Below, one piece after another: positions 31,597 to 40,490 of a DNA stretch of 46,053 bases. The position numbers were made by a program, and so were the translations under genes. The notes below the pieces were generated by a model. The model was not told where the DNA came from. It searched no databases and saw only the letters and a list, made by a program, of their open reading frames with translations. The stretch's first letter is position 1, and every line of letters begins with the position of its first letter. The stretch spans positions 1 to 46,053 of the forward strand of contig NZ_RAVW01000016.1 in the NCBI RefSeq assembly GCF_003611585.1, given 5' to 3'. The DNA is from Corallococcus exercitus. Lineage in GTDB: Bacteria > Myxococcota > Myxococcia > Myxococcales > Myxococcaceae.

Positions 31597-31799
31597 CCGA
31601 AGTCCTCCAGGAAGATACGCGGTGTGCGTATCAAGCACCGGAGCCCCGCGTTTCTGTTACCCGGTGGGTGACGCGGCAGCTGCCAGGGCGCACAGGACTC
31701 GAAAAGGACCGGGCCGCGCCGTCTCTGCTTCGAGGATACTGCCGCAAGCCTCCTGTTCACCGGGCTGCGCCTGTAGACACGCGCCCCGCCTGCCGGCCC

Positions 31800-32792
31800 T
31801 CAAGCGCCGAGGCGGCGCAGGATACTGGCCGCGATCTCGAAGGACCGCAGCCGCGCGGAGTGGTCGTGGATTTGGGACGTGATCAGCAACTCGTCCGGAT
31901 GCCCCAGTTCGAGAAACTCTTCAATCTGGCTGCGCACCGTATCGGGTGCACCGACCGCGGAGCAGCAGAAGGCCTGCTCCGCGACCTTCTTTTCGTCTTG
32001 CGACCAGAACGCATCGATGTTGTCGATGGGTGAAGGGAACGGAGCATCCGCATTGCGTCGCTGGTTGATGAACTGCTGCTGCAGCGTGGTGAAGAGCCGC
32101 TCCGCCTCCGCGTCCTCTTCCGCGGCATAGACGTTGAAGCCCAGCATGACGTAGGGCTTGCCAAGCTGAGACGAGGGCTGAAATTCATTGCGGTACACCG
32201 CAAGCGCTTCAGTCATCTGTCCAGGCGCATAGTGAGTGGCGAAGGCATACGGCAGGCCCAGCCGTGCGGCCAGCTGCGCGCTGAACAGACTGGTTCCCAG
32301 AATCCACATGGGGACTTCCAATCCTGCCCCCGGGACGGCCCTGACCGCCTGGCCCGGCTGCGGCGGCTGGAAATAGCCACGAAGCTCGGCCACATCATCC
32401 GCGAAGTGGTGTGCACTGTCGTTATAGCGCCGGAGCGCCTGGGTTGTAGCCTTGTCCGTCCCAGGGGCACGCCCCAACCCCAGGTCAATACGCCCCGGAT
32501 AAAGCGAAGCCAGCGTGCCGAACTGTTCCGCGACAACCAGCGGGGGATGGTTGGGCAGCATGACCCCTCCCGCACCCACGCGAATCCTGCTGGTGCCTCC
32601 CGCGACGTAGGAAATGACAACCGCAGTGGCCGCGCAGGCAATGCCCAGGGTGTTGTGGTGCTCTGCCAACCAGAACCGATTGTATCCCCATCGCTCGGCA
32701 TGCCGGGCCAGATCCAGCGTGAGGCGTAACGCGTCCGCCGGGGTGTTGCCCTGCATGATGGGAGAGAGGTCGAGGACTGAAAACGGGATCAT
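31800..32792 (-). CDS. Luciferase-like (LLM) flavin monooxygenase
   Basis: A 330-aa TIM-barrel enzyme, last gene of the putative peptide operon. ATG at 32792 gives [15 protein letters not shown], the usual start of this group. Motifs [29 protein letters not shown] and [16 protein letters not shown] are typical of LLM-class flavin oxidoreductases, which use reduced flavin and O2. In this operon it could oxidise the precursor peptide, but LLM enzymes also act on free small molecules; the substrate is unknown. It follows the DUF3088 gene by 50 bp. Confidence 0.9.
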   Translation of the reverse strand: MIPFSVLDLSPIMQGNTPADALRLTLDLARHAERWGYNRFWLAEHHNTLGIACAATAVVISYVAGGTSRIRVGAGGVMLPNHPPLVVAEQFGTLASLYPGRIDLGLGRAPGTDKATTQALRRYNDSAHHFADDVAELRGYFQPPQPGQAVRAVPGAGLEVPMWILGTSLFSAQLAARLGLPYAFATHYAPGQMTEALAVYRNEFQPSSQLGKPYVMLGFNVYAAEEDAEAERLFTTLQQQFINQRRNADAPFPSPIDNIDAFWSQDEKKVAEQAFCCSAVGAPDTVRSQIEEFLELGHPDELLITSQIHDHSARLRSFEIAASILRRLGA

Positions 32793-32842
32793 GCCATCTC
32801 CGGACCCGGCCAGCCCTGCCCTGCTGGCTGGGCGGGTCGGTG

Positions 32843-33190
32843 TTAGTGGGGGAATCCCGTGCCATGGCGCTGCGCCAGGTAGCGGCTGATCGCGACCTTG
32901 TCGGTGATGAACCGGTACGCACCATGCTCGCGCACGCCTTCCAGTCCATCTGTCTTGACCAGAGGCGCCAACACCAGAACGGGACACCCCTGATTGCCTT
33001 CCCCCAGCAACGCGACGATGCTGGGGCGGGGCCGTTCGTAGTCCACGTAGGTGACCTGCAAGACATCCCGAAGTCGAGGGTAGAAGCCAAGCACCCCCTC
33101 AAGGTAGGCGCAGGACGGGCAGAAGTACCGCGTGTCGTCCCCAGGATCCTGGAAGCCAGGCTTCAACAAGAACAGGATGTCTTTTTTCAT
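32843..33190 (-). CDS. DUF3088 family protein
   Basis: A 115-aa protein from ATG 33190 ([17 protein letters not shown]). Sequence [17 protein letters not shown] and [24 protein letters not shown] match DUF3088, a small thioredoxin-fold-like family of unknown function. The C-P-S-C pair could be a redox centre. It lies between the di-iron protein and flavin monooxygenase genes, so a redox role in the same pathway is a reasonable guess, not shown. Confidence 0.8.
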   Translation of the reverse strand: MKKDILFLLKPGFQDPGDDTRYFCPSCAYLEGVLGFYPRLRDVLQVTYVDYERPRPSIVALLGEGNQGCPVLVLAPLVKTDGLEGVREHGAYRFITDKVAISRYLAQRHGTGFPH

Positions 33191-33263
33191 GGGCGGGTTC
33201 GGAGTGGCGGACCGCCACCCCACGCTGGCAAGGCACACGCCCAGCAGGCGGAGCCTGTGAACA

Positions 33264-34022
33264 TCAGGCGGACATGCCGCCCGCCTCACTAGGAGGACGC
33301 CCTACCTCGGCCAGGGTCAGTTCATTGAACTGCATGAGCCGGGTGTTGACGATGTCCCAGACGAACTCGCCGTGCTTGCCGGCCAGGGCGTCGTCCATCA
33401 GCTTCGCGGTGTAGCCCACGTGGCTGACCTCGTCGCTCATCAGGGTGTCCAGCAGCTTGCCCACATGCTCACGGGAAGCGTCGACGCAGAACGTCTGGGC
33501 CACGGGCCGTGTGAGCATCTGATTCACGAGCGTACGGATTTCCGCCACGTTCATCTGAAGGAGGTTGTCCACCAGTTCCTGCTCGCTGAAGGCAGGCAGG
33601 GTCGTGGGCTCCAGGGTCTTCAGGTCCGGCGAGTACTTGTTCATCGTCTCGCGAACGTCTGGTGACACCGAACCGCGGAAGACCAGGTTCACCATGCCCG
33701 AATACATGTGGGAGTGACGGGCCTCGTCCGCGGCGTGCGAGCGGATCATCCCGGCGATCTCCTCGTTCACCGAGGCACGCGTGGCGAGTTCCCAGAGCTT
33801 CCCCGCGCCCCAGCCCTCCGTGGCCGCATTGTCGACGAGGCAGTTGGCCAACCACTGCGGGTCATGCGCGTGTTCGCGGAATCGCTTGCCGTACCACGCC
33901 TGGGAGTAAGGAGGGGGATGTGCCCCGAATGCAGACCGGAGGCATCGACTGTAATGCTCAAGCGGACCGAACTGACCCCGCTCGTGTAGTCGCTGGATGA
34001 TGAGTTCTGCAAGCATGTTCAT
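33264..34022 (-). CDS. Ferritin-like di-iron protein, probable oxidase/oxygenase
   Basis: A 252-aa all-helical protein. ATG 34022 is preferred (AAGGGG 7-8 nt before it); a TTG at 34040 is in frame. Metal-ligand-like motifs recur in four helices: NAATEGWGAGKLWE, SHAADEARHSHMY and TLMSDEVSHVGYTAK, i.e. E...E-x-x-H repeated, as in ferritin-like di-iron oxygenases. The gene directly follows the precursor peptide gene by 43 bp, the position where many RiPP operons keep a tailoring enzyme. Peptide oxidation is an inference; arylamine oxygenases and hydroxylases share this fold. Confidence 0.75.
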   Translation of the reverse strand: MNMLAELIIQRLHERGQFGPLEHYSRCLRSAFGAHPPPYSQAWYGKRFREHAHDPQWLANCLVDNAATEGWGAGKLWELATRASVNEEIAGMIRSHAADEARHSHMYSGMVNLVFRGSVSPDVRETMNKYSPDLKTLEPTTLPAFSEQELVDNLLQMNVAEIRTLVNQMLTRPVAQTFCVDASREHVGKLLDTLMSDEVSHVGYTAKLMDDALAGKHGEFVWDIVNTRLMQFNELTLAEVGRPPSEAGGMSA

Positions 34023-34065
34023 GGGCACATCCCCTTTCAATCAGGAACTTCTGGACGTGCTGTGA

Positions 34066-34245
34066 CTAGGCTGCGAACGGCGCGTTGCGGGCGAAGAAGA
34101 TGCAGCCCTCGTCGACCGGGCCAGCGCGAACGCCCGTCTGCATCCGGGTGCCGCCGGTCACGGTGATCTTCTTGCTCTTGTTGGCGTTGATGGCCTTCTG
34201 CTCTTCGGAGGACAGCTCGAACGAGATCTCAGTCTTCTGGTCCAT
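34066..34245 (-). CDS. Putative precursor peptide with Gly-Gly leader
   Basis: A 59-aa peptide from ATG 34245, with AGGGGA about 8 nt before it. Residues 1-32 look like a double-glycine leader: EISFELSSEEQKAIN (the ELSxxE pattern) and then ITVTGG ending at Gly32. The predicted core, 33-59, is TRMQTGVRAGPVDEG plus CIFFARNAPFAA, with a single Cys48 and two aromatic pairs. It lies in one operon with a C39-peptidase ABC exporter, which by family knowledge cuts after Gly-Gly. A small protein with another role is possible, but size, leader and context all point to an exported peptide. No relative is recognised. Confidence 0.75.
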   Translation of the reverse strand: MDQKTEISFELSSEEQKAINANKSKKITVTGGTRMQTGVRAGPVDEGCIFFARNAPFAA

Positions 34246-34395
34246 TGTGTGTTCCCCTGTTTGGCTCATCCCGGATGAAAGGAGAGGGAATGAGCCGTGT
34301 TGATCATTATCTTCACATTCCGTGAAAAGCAACTCATGCGGCAAATCAGGAAGAGAGAGGCTTTGCGGCCACAGGTGATCTTCCACTCAGACGGG
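34246..34395 (-). promoter_or_regulatory. Precursor-gene leader region
   Basis: A 150-bp gap before the precursor gene, by far the longest in the operon. It is AT-richer than its surroundings and might carry an internal promoter so that the precursor is made in excess; no -35/-10 pair is certain. Confidence 0.35.
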
Positions 34396-35679
34396 TCATG
34401 TCAGCCCTTGGCCTTGCTCGCAGGGCTGTGGTTTTCCAATCAGGGTGATGAGTCCTTGAGCAATTCCTCCGCGCCAACACACCGAGTCATGCGCGCCGGT
34501 GAACTCGTGATAGGCGACGTCGTATTGCTTGGCACGCAAAACGTCTCGGAGATGTCTATTGGAGAGAATGACGCTGGGGCCATGGCCCGGCGTGGAACAT
34601 GAGTCCAGCCGTCCCGCCTCCAGATAGAAGCGCAGGGCGGAGGAAGGGCGGTGGACGACCTGTCGCGTCAACCACTCATGCTCCACCTCGCCGTCAGGCT
34701 TCCACCAGAACGAGCCGGATTGAGAGAGCACCTGGCCGAAGATGTCCGGGTGGCCGAGCCCGCAGAAGACAGCGGCCAGCCCCCCGTAGCTGGAGCCCGC
34801 GATGACGGTCGCTTCGGGGGATTTCGACAGGCCCAATTCCTCGCGGAACCAGGGGACCAGTTCCCGGGCGAGGAAATGGCTGAAGCGAGCGTTGCAGGGG
34901 AGCTCCAGGTTCCGGTCCAACTGCTCCACCATGACGCACACCACGGGAGGGATGCGCTGCTCCGCGATGAGGTTGTCCAACGTCGTCGCCAGGCCCAGGC
35001 GGAGGTAGGCATTGCCGTCCAGGAGGACCAGCAGCCCGGGGCGCCCTGACGCCGCCTGGGACACGGGAGGGCGGTAGACCCAGAGCGTCCGCTCGTTGTC
35101 CAACACCTCACTGGTGAAGGCGTAGGCTTCTACGTCGCCCCGGGCTGTTCCTTCACGGGGCTGGAGCCAGGGTTGGGCCGGCGCGTCGGGGAGCTCGATG
35201 ACGGACACCGGGGGCTGGTTCTCGGAGACCTGGATGCTGAGCGGGTTGAGTGGATCAAGCCTCCAGGCGGCGAACCGCTCCTGGAAGTAGGCCCTCTCCT
35301 CCTCCCTGGAGAGACCGGCCACATCGAGCAGCGGGTCATCCGGGGACAGGCAGTATGTCGTTCGCAGGTCCCTGGGAACGCGGTAGGTGCGATACCAGAG
35401 GTCGGTCCCCGCCATCCGCTCCATCTGGTTCTCGTGCGGCTGCCAGCCGTGCAGCAAGCCCGGCACGATGGTGAGGTTGCGGACCTCATGTTCCTGTCTC
35501 CAGACGAGCGTGAGCAGGACCTCGTCCGAGCCGTCATCGAGCGGCTCGATCAAGGGGCTCCCCTTCGCCCGCAGGTGCTCCCAGAAGGTGGGGAGCGCCT
35601 GGACGTCGCCTTGTGACAGTCGCCGCTCCAACTCCGCGATGCATGGGCTTGTTGGACGGGAAGCGCGGGAGTTCGTCAT
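34396..35679 (-). CDS. Enterochelin-esterase-like hydrolase
   Basis: A 427-aa protein from ATG 35679, overlapping the stop of the second ABC gene (ATGA). It has the two-part layout of Fes-type esterases: an N-terminal beta-sandwich (about 30-200; LTLVWRQEHEVRNLTIVPGL, then DLWYRTYRVPRDLRTTYCL) and an alpha/beta-hydrolase domain with GSSYGG nucleophile elbow (VIAGSSYGGLA), Asp in the C-terminal half and catalytic His in FTGAHDSVCW. The family hydrolyses the trilactone of enterobactin or other ester substrates. No siderophore synthesis genes are nearby; its place inside a peptide-export operon suggests it acts on the exported peptide or an ester made on it. This is inference. Confidence 0.85.
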   Translation of the reverse strand: MTNSRASRPTSPCIAELERRLSQGDVQALPTFWEHLRAKGSPLIEPLDDGSDEVLLTLVWRQEHEVRNLTIVPGLLHGWQPHENQMERMAGTDLWYRTYRVPRDLRTTYCLSPDDPLLDVAGLSREEERAYFQERFAAWRLDPLNPLSIQVSENQPPVSVIELPDAPAQPWLQPREGTARGDVEAYAFTSEVLDNERTLWVYRPPVSQAASGRPGLLVLLDGNAYLRLGLATTLDNLIAEQRIPPVVCVMVEQLDRNLELPCNARFSHFLARELVPWFREELGLSKSPEATVIAGSSYGGLAAVFCGLGHPDIFGQVLSQSGSFWWKPDGEVEHEWLTRQVVHRPSSALRFYLEAGRLDSCSTPGHGPSVILSNRHLRDVLRAKQYDVAYHEFTGAHDSVCWRGGIAQGLITLIGKPQPCEQGQGLT

Positions 35680-37802
35680 GGATGGGCGACGACGAGCAGG
35701 GCGCGGGCGTGGCGGCGCACGCACTCCATCACCTGCTCCAGCGTGGTGGGATCGAGTGCCGCGAAGCTTTCGTCCAGGATGACCAGCGCCGCGCGCTGCA
35801 GGAGGGCTCGCGCGATGAACACCCGACTGCGCTCCCCATGCGACAGCTGCCACCCTGTCTCACCGACGATCTGGTGCAGCCCTCCCGGCATGCGCTCCAG
35901 CAGGTCTCCCAGGCCCAGCTCCCGGCAGAGCGCCTCCGCCCGCTTCAGGTCCTCGGGATGCGCGGGCCACTCGCCCCCCATCAGCAGGTTGAAGGCCAGG
36001 GTGCCGGTGAACACGTGGTTCTCGTGGAATTGGGGCGCGGCCACCACCCGGGCCCTCCAGCCCCGTGCTCCCAGCGTCTTCCAGTCACGGCCCTCGACCA
36101 GCAGCAGTCCCGTTGTCTGGTGTCTCAGGCCCGCGAGCAGGGACGCCAGCGTGGACTTGCCTCCGCCCGAAGCGCCTTCCAGCAGGACGCGGTCGCCCGT
36201 CTGGAGTTTGAGGCTGACGTCATGCAGGACGCTGTGCTCCCGGCCCTCGTATCGATACAGCAGGTGGCTGGCGTCAATGAGCGTGCGGGACGAGGACTCC
36301 TCCGCCACGGGTGCGACGACATGTTGCGGGGCGGCCCCGGTCGCGAGGCGGCGGTTGGCCGCGAGGACGTGATGGACCTCTCGCCAGGAGCTGGCCGCCG
36401 TCGACAGGTCCAGCATCGCGAAGGTGAGCTTGCGCAGCGCGGGATAGGCCAGCAGCAGCCCTCCCAGGCCCGTGGCCAGTTCCAGGGGCGCCGCGCTGGA
36501 GATGAAAGGGCCTGTGAGCCCGGCGATGCTCAGGCACAGCCAGACGGGGGGCAGAAGCGAAGTCAGCCGCACCTCGCTCCGCTCCTGCGCGGCGCTGGCG
36601 CCCACGTAGCGCGACAGCAGCTGGTCCTCGCCCTGATGCCACTTCTCCCGATGCTCCTGGATCAAGCGGGTGCGGTGGCCCAGCATTCGCTCGATGAGTC
36701 CGTGGGTCAGCGACAGGCGCTCGCGCGTCCAGCGGGTGCGTACGCGGTAGAAGCGGAAACCCAGCACGGCCGCGACGCAGATCGCCAGGAACAGGAAGCC
36801 GCTTTGAAGCGGCCCTCCAGCCCCCGCGGTCAGGAGCACCGCCGCCACGAGCAGCTCCAGCAGCGCGGAGGAGGCCTGGATCGTCCCGTTCAGGAGGAAG
36901 ACCTCCAGGTTCTCCGTCTCGAACGTGATGCCCATCAGGTGGCCGACGCCCTGACGCCGCACGTCCTCGGGCGCCATGTTCATCGCCCCCGCCAGCAGGT
37001 GCCGCCGCATCAGGGAGCCCGCCAGCAGGGTCAGGGTCCCGCTGCACCACACGGACAACAAGCGCAAGGGGACCATGCTGCCCAGCGCCAGCGCCCACGC
37101 GAACAGCCAGCCCGTGCCCCCGTCGCTCTGCCCCAGGATGTTCCCCAGGAACCACCACGAGGCGACCGCGAGGGCCCCCTGCGCGGCGTAGAGGCAGAGC
37201 AGTGCCCCCAGATAGCGGTACAGGCCGGCCTGCCGGGCCTGGCGCGCGAGCGGCGCGGAGGCGGGGCTCCGGAGGAGCCAACAGCGCTCGACACGAAAGG
37301 AGCGCAACAACTCCATGCGCAGCTGCTGGCGGACCTGCTCGCGCCGGTCCTCAGGGATGGGGTCCTGCGCAAGGATGCGCTCGACCCGCTCGGCGGGCAT
37401 CTGCTCGATGTCGCCGCACACGAGCGAGCGGACCTCCTCCAGGGAGCGCAGATGGATGGAGCGGTCCAGTGCCAGCAGCCGCAGCTGGCGGCCCTTGCGC
37501 CCCACCAGGGCCAGCAGCCGCACCTGGGGCCCCGGCAGCTTGAGCAAGGCGGGCCCCGCGCTCAGCAGAAGCTGTTCGAACTCGTCGTAGTGGGCGCCCA
37601 GCCGCTCGACGTCGATGCCGAACCACTCCGCGCTGGAGACGAGCCAGTCGTGGAGGGTATTGGGACCGCAGGTATCCAGCCACGCGGGCTCCGCGGGCGC
37701 CTCCGCGGCGCGCAGGTCGAGCCGCGCCATCCGGGCAAGGACCTGGAGCGCCTCTGCGGAACGACTGGCGGGCCATGCGAGCGCGCCCAGGGCGTCGCTC
37801 AT
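35676..37802 (-). CDS. ABC exporter with degenerate N-terminal peptidase-like domain
   Basis: This 708-aa protein begins at ATG 37802, overlapping the upstream stop (ATGA). About 150 N-terminal residues resemble a worn C39 fold (LDTCGPNTLHDWLVSSAE, then PGPQVRLLALVGRKG) in which the catalytic His is not evident. A six-helix membrane domain (about 200-450) and an ATPase follow: Walker A GASGGGKST, signature LSHGERSRV, Walker B LVILDESFAALD and the terminal H-loop VVAHP. It pairs with the C39-type exporter encoded just upstream, as in the two-ABC exporters of NHLM-type bacteriocin systems. A heterodimer or second step in export is inference. Confidence 0.88.
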   Translation of the reverse strand: MSDALGALAWPASRSAEALQVLARMARLDLRAAEAPAEPAWLDTCGPNTLHDWLVSSAEWFGIDVERLGAHYDEFEQLLLSAGPALLKLPGPQVRLLALVGRKGRQLRLLALDRSIHLRSLEEVRSLVCGDIEQMPAERVERILAQDPIPEDRREQVRQQLRMELLRSFRVERCWLLRSPASAPLARQARQAGLYRYLGALLCLYAAQGALAVASWWFLGNILGQSDGGTGWLFAWALALGSMVPLRLLSVWCSGTLTLLAGSLMRRHLLAGAMNMAPEDVRRQGVGHLMGITFETENLEVFLLNGTIQASSALLELLVAAVLLTAGAGGPLQSGFLFLAICVAAVLGFRFYRVRTRWTRERLSLTHGLIERMLGHRTRLIQEHREKWHQGEDQLLSRYVGASAAQERSEVRLTSLLPPVWLCLSIAGLTGPFISSAAPLELATGLGGLLLAYPALRKLTFAMLDLSTAASSWREVHHVLAANRRLATGAAPQHVVAPVAEESSSRTLIDASHLLYRYEGREHSVLHDVSLKLQTGDRVLLEGASGGGKSTLASLLAGLRHQTTGLLLVEGRDWKTLGARGWRARVVAAPQFHENHVFTGTLAFNLLMGGEWPAHPEDLKRAEALCRELGLGDLLERMPGGLHQIVGETGWQLSHGERSRVFIARALLQRAALVILDESFAALDPTTLEQVMECVRRHARALLVVAHP

Positions 37803-40489
37803 GGTTCCGCTCCGCCGCGCCCCTCGAGGCGCCCACCCACCATCCGCCACCGGCGCCAGTCGGTGGCGTTCCAGAGCGTCTCGCGGGAGCGCGCCTCTCC
37901 CTCAAGCAATTCGCGGTACACGGAGCCCGTGCGCGCCAACAGCGCGTCCGGGGGACCGTCCTCGACCAGTCGCCCCTGCTGGATGACGAGCACTCGGGGG
38001 AACTCCCGGGTCTCCTCGATGTCGTGGGTGATGCACAGCAGCGTGCTGTCCTTCCACAGGGCCCGGGCCTTGCCGAGGAGGGCCTTGCGGCGTTCGCGGT
38101 CCAGTCCCCGGAAGGGCTCATCCAGCACGACCAACCGCGCCCCGGCCCGGTGCATCGCCCGGCCCAGTCGCACGCGCTGGCCCTCGCCCCCAGAAACCAG
38201 CGCGCCGCCTTCGCCCAGGTGGGTCTGCAGGCCTTCGGGCAGGTGCTCCAGGACGGAGAGCAGCTCCGCCTGCTGAAGCAGCTCCCCCAGGGCAGGTGGG
38301 GTGTGGGAGGAAGCCCCGTAGGCGAGGTTCTCCAGCAAGGAGCGGTTCCAGAGCTGGGTAGCGGGGTCCACCCAGGCCACGTGGGAGAGGAGTTGCTCGA
38401 GGTGGGCTCCCTCCAGGGGCTGCCCGTCCACATGAAGCGTCCCGGCGGCGGGCTGCTGGAGTCCCAACAGCAGATGCGCCAGCGTGGACTTGCCCGCGCC
38501 GGAAGGACCGACCACCGCCACGTGCGCGCCCGCGGGCAGGTGCAGGGTGAGATCCGACAGCAGCGTGTGGCCCAGGGCGCGCACCTCCACCTGCTTCAGC
38601 TGGATGTCGGCGCCCGTGGAGGGCGTGGGGACGGCCTGCGCGGGCGGGCCCATGTTGGATGGGCTGGGGGACGCGGAGCCCAGGGTCTCCAGCGCCCGCA
38701 GCATCACGTTGCGCTGGACGGGGTACTCCCGGAGCGAGGCCGCGATGGACTGCCCGAGCATGGGCACCCGCAGGGCCCAGAACGCCACCAGCAGGGCGTT
38801 GGCGTTCGTGGTGCTCGCCTGGTTGCGGTAGCTCACGAACAGCCACACCGCGACCGTCACCGCCACCAGTGCCTGGAGGGCTTCGGTGAGCAACGACGCC
38901 GACAAGACGGACTGGGAGGCCCGGGACCAGCCCACGAGCAGCCGCTCCTGCTCACGCAGCATGGAGCGCTCTGCGCCGTGCGTGCGGATGGGCATCAGGC
39001 CCAGGAAGGCGTCCAGATAGAAGCGGCCGAGCGCCCCCGAGTGGGTGCGTACGCGCAGGTCCGACTGCCGGATGAGGGGCTGGAGCAGCAGCGGCGCCGC
39101 GATGGCCAGGGCCGCCGCCGTCATCACGGGCAGGGCCAGTGCCGGGGCAAGCCAGACGAGCCCGCTGGCGATGAGGGTGAACTCAAGCACGTCGCGGGCC
39201 GTGCGCCCCACGAGCTCCGGCAGGTTGCGGACCATGTGCAGCTGGTGGCTGCGATGCCCCATGTCGGAGCTGAGGCGGCTGGAGAAATACCGGTCGCTCA
39301 GCCGGGGGAGCACCTTGAACAGTTCGACACGAAGGCGGATCTCCAGCCCCCGCCCCACGCGTTTGAGCGCCGTGGCCACGGGCCACTCCAGCAGGACCAT
39401 GGTCATCAGCAAGACCACCACCGCGAGGATTGCGCCCGCCCGCTCCCAGGGGGTCCCCAGCAGTGACGCAAGGTCGATGAGGCCCCGGAACACGAGCGCC
39501 TGGACCACCGTGGTCACGGTGGCCAGGGCCAGGCCGAACCCCAGCGCCAGCAATGCGCCGCTGCCCTCCGTTCGGAGTTGATCCCAGAGGAGGCGTCCAG
39601 GACGTCCGGGGGGCTCGGAGAGGGCATCGGCCAGCCCTGGCGGCAGCGAAGCGCTGTCCGGGCCCGCGACAGGGGCCGCCGCGTCCCCCTCGGCGGAGGC
39701 CGGGCGCACCTTCAGCAGCACCGCCCCTGAGAGGAGCACGGCCTCGTCCTCACCCTCCTCGACCGGCATGGGCCGCGCCGACCAATACATGGAGGGAATC
39801 ACCTCCGAGGCGTTCACACCGGGCGCGCGTGCCAGCGCCCACAGGGCCTCGACGCGCTCGGAAGTTCCACCCAGCGACGTCACCATGCGCGTGGCGGCGT
39901 CCAGCGAGGCCATGGGGTACCACGAGGCGTCGTCGACAGCACGGGCGAGGAGACGGTCCGCTTCCTGAGGGGTGGCGCCCAGCCGGCGCAGCCTCCCCCG
40001 CGTCGCGGCTTCAAAGCCTGCCGCCAGGGCCAGGGTCTTCCAGTCCATCGCGCCGACCGCCAGCGTATGCAAATAGGCATCCTCGGCGAGTTGGCGTGCA
40101 TGGACCCAACGCCGTCCCGAGCCGGGATCCATGACCTGAAGAAAGCCGCCCACCCGATTCCAGACCACGATGAAGTGAGGCGCTCCGCTTGGCAGGCGCG
40201 TCACCAGGAGGGCGGGAAAATGGTCCACGTCCCGTTGGAAGAGATGATCCAGGGGGACGACGTGCTGGCTGGCCTGGAGGCCCAGGTGCAGGCAGATGGT
40301 CTCGAGCGTGTCGATGGAAGTCCCGTCGACCGTCGTCTGACAGACCTCTCGCAGGTGGCCGTAATGGAGGAAGACGCCCAGTCCGCCCAGCAATGACTTG
40401 AGCGCGGCAGGGCCGCAATCCATGGCGGAGGTCTGGATGACCTCGGGTACGAACCAGGCACGTTGCCTGGCGGCGCGGGGCGTATGCAT
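37799..40489 (-). CDS. C39-peptidase ABC exporter (PCAT)
   Basis: An 896-aa processing exporter. The N-terminal C39 domain (about 12-140) has the catalytic set Q19 and C25 (QTSAMDCGPAALKSL), H105 (PHFIVVWN) and D121 (FLQVMDPGSG). An extra segment (about 145-300) with a poorly defined fold precedes a six-helix membrane domain (about 305-600) and an ATPase: Walker A VGPSGAGKST, signature VSGGEGQRV, Walker B LVVLDEPFRGLD and H-loop CITHD. By family knowledge it removes a Gly-Gly leader in the cytosol and exports the core peptide. The 59-aa precursor 3.5 kb downstream in the operon has such a leader. It starts 1 bp after the adaptor gene's stop. Confidence 0.93.
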   Translation of the reverse strand: MHTPRAARQRAWFVPEVIQTSAMDCGPAALKSLLGGLGVFLHYGHLREVCQTTVDGTSIDTLETICLHLGLQASQHVVPLDHLFQRDVDHFPALLVTRLPSGAPHFIVVWNRVGGFLQVMDPGSGRRWVHARQLAEDAYLHTLAVGAMDWKTLALAAGFEAATRGRLRRLGATPQEADRLLARAVDDASWYPMASLDAATRMVTSLGGTSERVEALWALARAPGVNASEVIPSMYWSARPMPVEEGEDEAVLLSGAVLLKVRPASAEGDAAAPVAGPDSASLPPGLADALSEPPGRPGRLLWDQLRTEGSGALLALGFGLALATVTTVVQALVFRGLIDLASLLGTPWERAGAILAVVVLLMTMVLLEWPVATALKRVGRGLEIRLRVELFKVLPRLSDRYFSSRLSSDMGHRSHQLHMVRNLPELVGRTARDVLEFTLIASGLVWLAPALALPVMTAAALAIAAPLLLQPLIRQSDLRVRTHSGALGRFYLDAFLGLMPIRTHGAERSMLREQERLLVGWSRASQSVLSASLLTEALQALVAVTVAVWLFVSYRNQASTTNANALLVAFWALRVPMLGQSIAASLREYPVQRNVMLRALETLGSASPSPSNMGPPAQAVPTPSTGADIQLKQVEVRALGHTLLSDLTLHLPAGAHVAVVGPSGAGKSTLAHLLLGLQQPAAGTLHVDGQPLEGAHLEQLLSHVAWVDPATQLWNRSLLENLAYGASSHTPPALGELLQQAELLSVLEHLPEGLQTHLGEGGALVSGGEGQRVRLGRAMHRAGARLVVLDEPFRGLDRERRKALLGKARALWKDSTLLCITHDIEETREFPRVLVIQQGRLVEDGPPDALLARTGSVYRELLEGEARSRETLWNATDWRRWRMVGGRLEGRGGAEP

Positions 40490-40490
40490 G

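Noticed and set aside
35613-38276. Plus-strand 887-codon open frame
   Set aside because: Antisense to the two ABC exporters with intact Walker motifs; low-complexity Gln/Arg/Gly-rich translation.
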